DNA from: Pseudomonas wadenswilerensis
GTDB taxonomy: Bacteria; Pseudomonadota; Gammaproteobacteria; Pseudomonadales; Pseudomonadaceae
Assembly (NCBI RefSeq): GCF_900497695.1
Contig: NZ_UIDD01000010.1
Span: 744,001 to 808,000 of the forward strand
DNA: 64,000 nt
Direction of reading: 5' to 3'
Positions 61,341-64,000 of the stretch are shown here, in pieces. Numbering within the stretch: position 1 is the first letter of the stretch; each line of letters starts with the position of its first letter. The position numbers were made by a program, and so were the translations under genes. A model generated the notes under the pieces. That model worked only from the letters and a program-made list of their open reading frames with translations, ran no database searches and was not told where the DNA came from.

Positions 61341-61775
61341 CTAGAGTTCCCAGTTACCCAGATCGGCATCGATGCCTTCACCGCCCTCGACGCCATCGGC
61401 GCCCAACGAGTAAATATCGATACGTCCGTGCTGCCCGGGGGCACGGTACTGATACGCCGTGCCCCACGGGTCTTGCGGCAGGCGGCGGATATAACCGTCG
61501 GCGCGCCAGGCCCGAGGCTGTGGTTCTACCGTCGGTTTGCTGACCAGCGCCGACAGGCCCTGCTCGGCCGACGGGAAGCGCAGGTTGTCGAGGCGATACA
61601 TGTCCAGCGCCTGTTCCAGGGTCGACAGGTCGGCCATGACCTTCTGCTTCATGGCCTTGTCCTGGCTGCCGAGCACACTGGGTGCGACCACGGCGATCAA
61701 CAGGCCGATGATGAAGATCACCACCATGATTTCCATCAGGGTAAAGCCGCGCTGACGCGCGCGTGGGCTGTGCAT
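61341..61775 (-). CDS. gspG: Type II secretion major pseudopilin GspG
   Basis: 144 aa from the ATG at 61775 (MHSPRARQRGFTLMEIMVV), preceded by AAGGAG; an in-frame TTG at 61793 is less likely. The prepilin motif RGFTLMEIMVVIFIIGLL and the core QKVMADLSTLEQALDMYRLDNLRFPSAEQGL are classic. The C-terminal YSLGADGVEGGEGIDADLGNW holds the calcium-binding loop. Main subunit of the pseudopilus. Confidence 0.96.
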   Translation of the reverse strand: MHSPRARQRGFTLMEIMVVIFIIGLLIAVVAPSVLGSQDKAMKQKVMADLSTLEQALDMYRLDNLRFPSAEQGLSALVSKPTVEPQPRAWRADGYIRRLPQDPWGTAYQYRAPGQHGRIDIYSLGADGVEGGEGIDADLGNWEL

Positions 61776-61789
61776 GGTCTTGCTCCTTT

Positions 61790-62992
61790 TCAAAGTGTCA
61801 GGCCCTGGTTGAGCTGCATGATCGGCAACAGCACGGCGAGGACGATAAACAGCACCACCGCGCCCATCACCAGGATCATCAGCGGCTCGAACAAGGCCAT
61901 GGCGCTGTCCACCTGGCGGGCGAAGCCGCGCTCCTGGTTGTCGGCGACCCGTTCGAGCATGTCCGGCAGAGTGCCGCTGGCCTCGCCGCTGGCGACCATG
62001 TTGAGCAGCAACGGCGGGAAGTGGCCGCTGGCATCCAGCGCCCGGTGCAGGCTGACTCCGCCCTGCACGTCAGTGCCGACCCGTTGCAGGGCCAGGTGAA
62101 TGCGCCGGTTGTTGACCGTGGCCGTCGCCACTTGCAGGGCCTCAAGCAACGGCACGCCGCTGCCGGCCAGAATCGCCAGGCTGCGCGACAGGCGTGCGCT
62201 CTCCAGCACCGCCAGCAGGTTGCCGATCCGTGGCAGGCGCAGCAGCAGGTCGTCGCGGCGCAAACACCAGTGCGGGCGGCGCAGCAACCAGGCGCCGAGC
62301 AGTGCCGCCAGCCCCCCGCCGAGCAGCAACCAAGGGCCGACCAGTACCAGCAGGTCGCTGATGCCGATCAGCAGCGAAGTGATCCACGGCAGATTCTGTC
62401 CGGAGTGAGCAAACTGTTCAGTGAGTTTGGGCACCACGAAGGTCATCAGGCCGACCACCACCGCCAACGACACGCCCATCAGCACGCAGGGATAGATCAG
62501 CGCCGTACGCGCCTTGTGCTGCTGGCGCTGGACCTGTTCCAGGTGTTCGGCCAGCCGCTCCAGCACCTGGGCCAGGCGCCCGGAACGCTCGCCGGCCTCG
62601 ACCAGTGCGCAATACAAGCCGGAGAACAAGCCACCCTGGCGCGCCAGGCTGCGGGCCAGGCTCAAGCCTTCGGCGAGCGAACCGCGCACCGCCACCAGCA
62701 GGTTGCGCAACGCCGGTTCCACCAGTTGCCGTTCCAGGGTCGCCAGGGCATCCACCAGGGGAATGCCGGCGCCGGTCAGGGTTGCCAGTTGCCGGGTCAG
62801 TTCGCACAACTGAGCGCGGTTGACCCGTTGCCGGCGCGGCAGAGCATTGCTGGCGTCATGGCGTTGCAACTGCCGGGCGAACAGCCCCTGCTCACGCAGC
62901 AACTGGCGGGCATGGCGCTCGCTGTCGGCCTGGATACTGGCCTTGCGCGCCCGCCCGTTGAGGTCTACCGCCTGATAGCGAAAGGTCGGCAT
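61790..62992 (-). CDS. gspF: Type II secretion inner-membrane platform protein GspF
   Basis: 400 aa. Two repeated GspF domains (about residues 65-190 and 270-390), the first with LTRQLATLTGAGIPLVDALATLE and the second with LSRSLAILAGSGVPLLEALQ, and membrane helices near 170-195, 215-235 and 375-395. It starts MPTFRYQAVDLNGRARKASI, as usual for the family. Only 3 bp separate it from the gspE stop. Confidence 0.95.
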   Translation of the reverse strand: MPTFRYQAVDLNGRARKASIQADSERHARQLLREQGLFARQLQRHDASNALPRRQRVNRAQLCELTRQLATLTGAGIPLVDALATLERQLVEPALRNLLVAVRGSLAEGLSLARSLARQGGLFSGLYCALVEAGERSGRLAQVLERLAEHLEQVQRQQHKARTALIYPCVLMGVSLAVVVGLMTFVVPKLTEQFAHSGQNLPWITSLLIGISDLLVLVGPWLLLGGGLAALLGAWLLRRPHWCLRRDDLLLRLPRIGNLLAVLESARLSRSLAILAGSGVPLLEALQVATATVNNRRIHLALQRVGTDVQGGVSLHRALDASGHFPPLLLNMVASGEASGTLPDMLERVADNQERGFARQVDSAMALFEPLMILVMGAVVLFIVLAVLLPIMQLNQGLTL

Positions 62993-62995
62993 GGC

Positions 62996-64000
62996 TCAGC
63001 CCTGCACCGCGCGCAGCACTTCGGCCAGGCTGGTATCGCCCCGGCGCAGGCACTCGCTGGCCATGCCGGCCAGGCTCTGCCGACGCCCGGCCAGGTATTC
63101 CTGCATGGCCACTTCGCTGGCGCCGTCGTAAAGCAAGGCAATCAGCCCGGCGTCCAGTTCGATGAACTCGTAAAGGCCGAGCCGGCCACGATAGCCGGTG
63201 CCCTGGCACTGCTCGCAACCGACGGCATGAAATGTCTCACTCAACTCGGCCAACTCCGGCCACAGGTGCCGCTCGGCCGCCTGCAAGGGTTGTGGCCGGG
63301 CACAGCGGCACAGACGCCGTACCAGGCGCTGGGCCATGACCCCGCGCAGGCACGAGGCAATCAGGAACGGTTCGATACCCATGTCACGCAGACGTGTCAC
63401 CGCGCCCACGGCGCTGTTGGTGTGCAGGGTCGAGAGCACCAGGTGGCCGGTGAGGCTGGCCTGCACGGCGATCTGCGCGGTTTCGCGGTCGCGGATCTCG
63501 CCGAGCATGATCACGTCCGGGTCCTGCCGCAGGATCGCCCGCAGGCCGGTGGCGAACGTCAACCCGGCGCGCGGATTGATTGCGGTCTGGCCGATGCCGG
63601 CGATGGCGTACTCGACCGGGTCCTCGACGGTGAGGATATTACGGCTGCCGTCGTTGAGGCTGTTGAGGCTGGCATAGAGGGTGGTGGTCTTGCCCGAGCC
63701 GGTCGGCCCGGTGCTCAGGACGATGCCGTTGGGCCGCGCCAGGCAAGCGCGCAAGCCCTGCTCCACGGCCACCGGCATGCCGAGGTTGGTCAGCGCCAGC
63801 AGGCTGGCCTGCTTGTCGAGCACGCGCATCACCACCCGCTCGCCGTGAATGCCCGGCAGGGTCGAAACCCGCACGTCCACTTCACGCCCAGCCGAGCGCA
63901 GGGTGATGCGGCCGTCCTGGGGTTGGCGCTTCTCGGCGATGTCCAGCCGGGCCATGACCTTGATCCGCGACACCAGCATCGCCGATAGCGCTCGCGGTGG
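62996..64000 (-). CDS. gspE: Type II secretion ATPase GspE (C-terminal part, cut by window edge)
   Basis: About 334 C-terminal codons are visible; the start lies beyond 64000. Walker A is GPTGSGKTTTLYASL, the Asp box ILTVEDPVEYAI, Walker B ILRQDPDVIMLGEIRDRETAQIA and the His box TGHLVLSTLHTNSAVGAVTRL. The zinc-binding C-terminal region has CRCARPQPL and VGCEQCQGTGYRGR; the first Cys pair is spaced C-x-C rather than the usual C-x-x-C. It powers pseudopilus extension. First in-view gene of the E-F-G-H-I-J-L-M-N cluster; gspC and gspD may lie beyond the edge. Confidence 0.95.
   Translation of the reverse strand, partial: PPRALSAMLVSRIKVMARLDIAEKRQPQDGRITLRSAGREVDVRVSTLPGIHGERVVMRVLDKQASLLALTNLGMPVAVEQGLRACLARPNGIVLSTGPTGSGKTTTLYASLNSLNDGSRNILTVEDPVEYAIAGIGQTAINPRAGLTFATGLRAILRQDPDVIMLGEIRDRETAQIAVQASLTGHLVLSTLHTNSAVGAVTRLRDMGIEPFLIASCLRGVMAQRLVRRLCRCARPQPLQAAERHLWPELAELSETFHAVGCEQCQGTGYRGRLGLYEFIELDAGLIALLYDGASEVAMQEYLAGRRQSLAGMASECLRRGDTSLAEVLRAVQG

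Noticed and set aside
61763..63988. 741-codon plus-strand frame opposite gspE-gspG
   Set aside because: Gln/His-rich antisense frame against three well-recognised T2SS genes.

Overview
The window is GC-rich bacterial DNA from a fluorescent Pseudomonas, most likely of the P. putida/P. fluorescens side rather than P. aeruginosa. Three things support this. The backbone gene order (wsp operon, spermidine dehydrogenase, OYE flavoprotein, recJ, yaeQ, thrC-hom-dsbC-xerD, antiporter, rplS-trmD-rimM-rpsP, ffh, purT) is the one I know from Pseudomonas chromosomes. Several spacers carry REP-type palindromes around a GCGGGCTTGCCCCGC core. Small Pseudomonas-type proteins such as a DUF3509 member are also present. 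Family and synteny statements come from memory of these families; no database search was run.

Layout. 1-5385 (minus): five genes of the Wsp surface-sensing chemosensory operon (wspA-B-C-D and the first part of wspE, cut by the window edge). 5516-6220 (minus): a DUF533/TerB-like protein. 6409-13729 (plus): a polyamine uptake and catabolism block, YdcSTUV-type ABC transporter plus gamma-aminobutyraldehyde dehydrogenase plus a Tat-exported spermidine dehydrogenase. 13796-14398: a hicAB toxin-antitoxin pair with a perfect operator palindrome abutting the start codon. 14484-20274: OYE flavoprotein, recJ, yaeQ, a family III CoA-transferase and a small periplasmic binding protein. 20436-26442: a DUF3509 protein and a RocS/RocR/RocA-like phosphorelay. 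26533-30160 (minus): dsbC, hom, thrC. 30339-36001 (minus): an Rhs cassette (prePAAR-Rhs toxin, coupled immunity-like gene, two orphan ORFs) lying between xerD and dsbC. 36107-51362: conserved backbone, with xerD, antiporter, thioesterase, the rpsP-rimM-trmD-rplS operon, ffh, a CcsA-like protein, a CorC/HlyC protein, an MHS-family transporter, purT, a VUT transporter, DUF1289, gamma-carbonic-anhydrase-like, two Nudix proteins and an L,D-transpeptidase. 51514-57805 (plus): a two-partner secretion pair. 57819-64000 (minus): a type II secretion cluster gspE-F-G-H-I-J-L-M-N with no gspK between J and L; gspE is cut by the window edge.

How the genes work together. Wsp (surface sensing, c-di-GMP synthesis through the downstream WspR, not in view) and the Roc-like relay with an EAL output both bear on c-di-GMP, so the window holds pieces of two opposing c-di-GMP circuits. 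The polyamine block would import putrescine/spermidine, cleave spermidine to 4-aminobutyraldehyde and oxidise that to GABA. The Rhs cassette, the two-partner exoprotein and the type II system are the accessory secretion functions.

No gene-free stretch exceeds about 300 bases; the longest are 45250-45513 and 41398-41635. I saw no rRNA, tRNA, CRISPR array, insertion sequence or phage attachment site.
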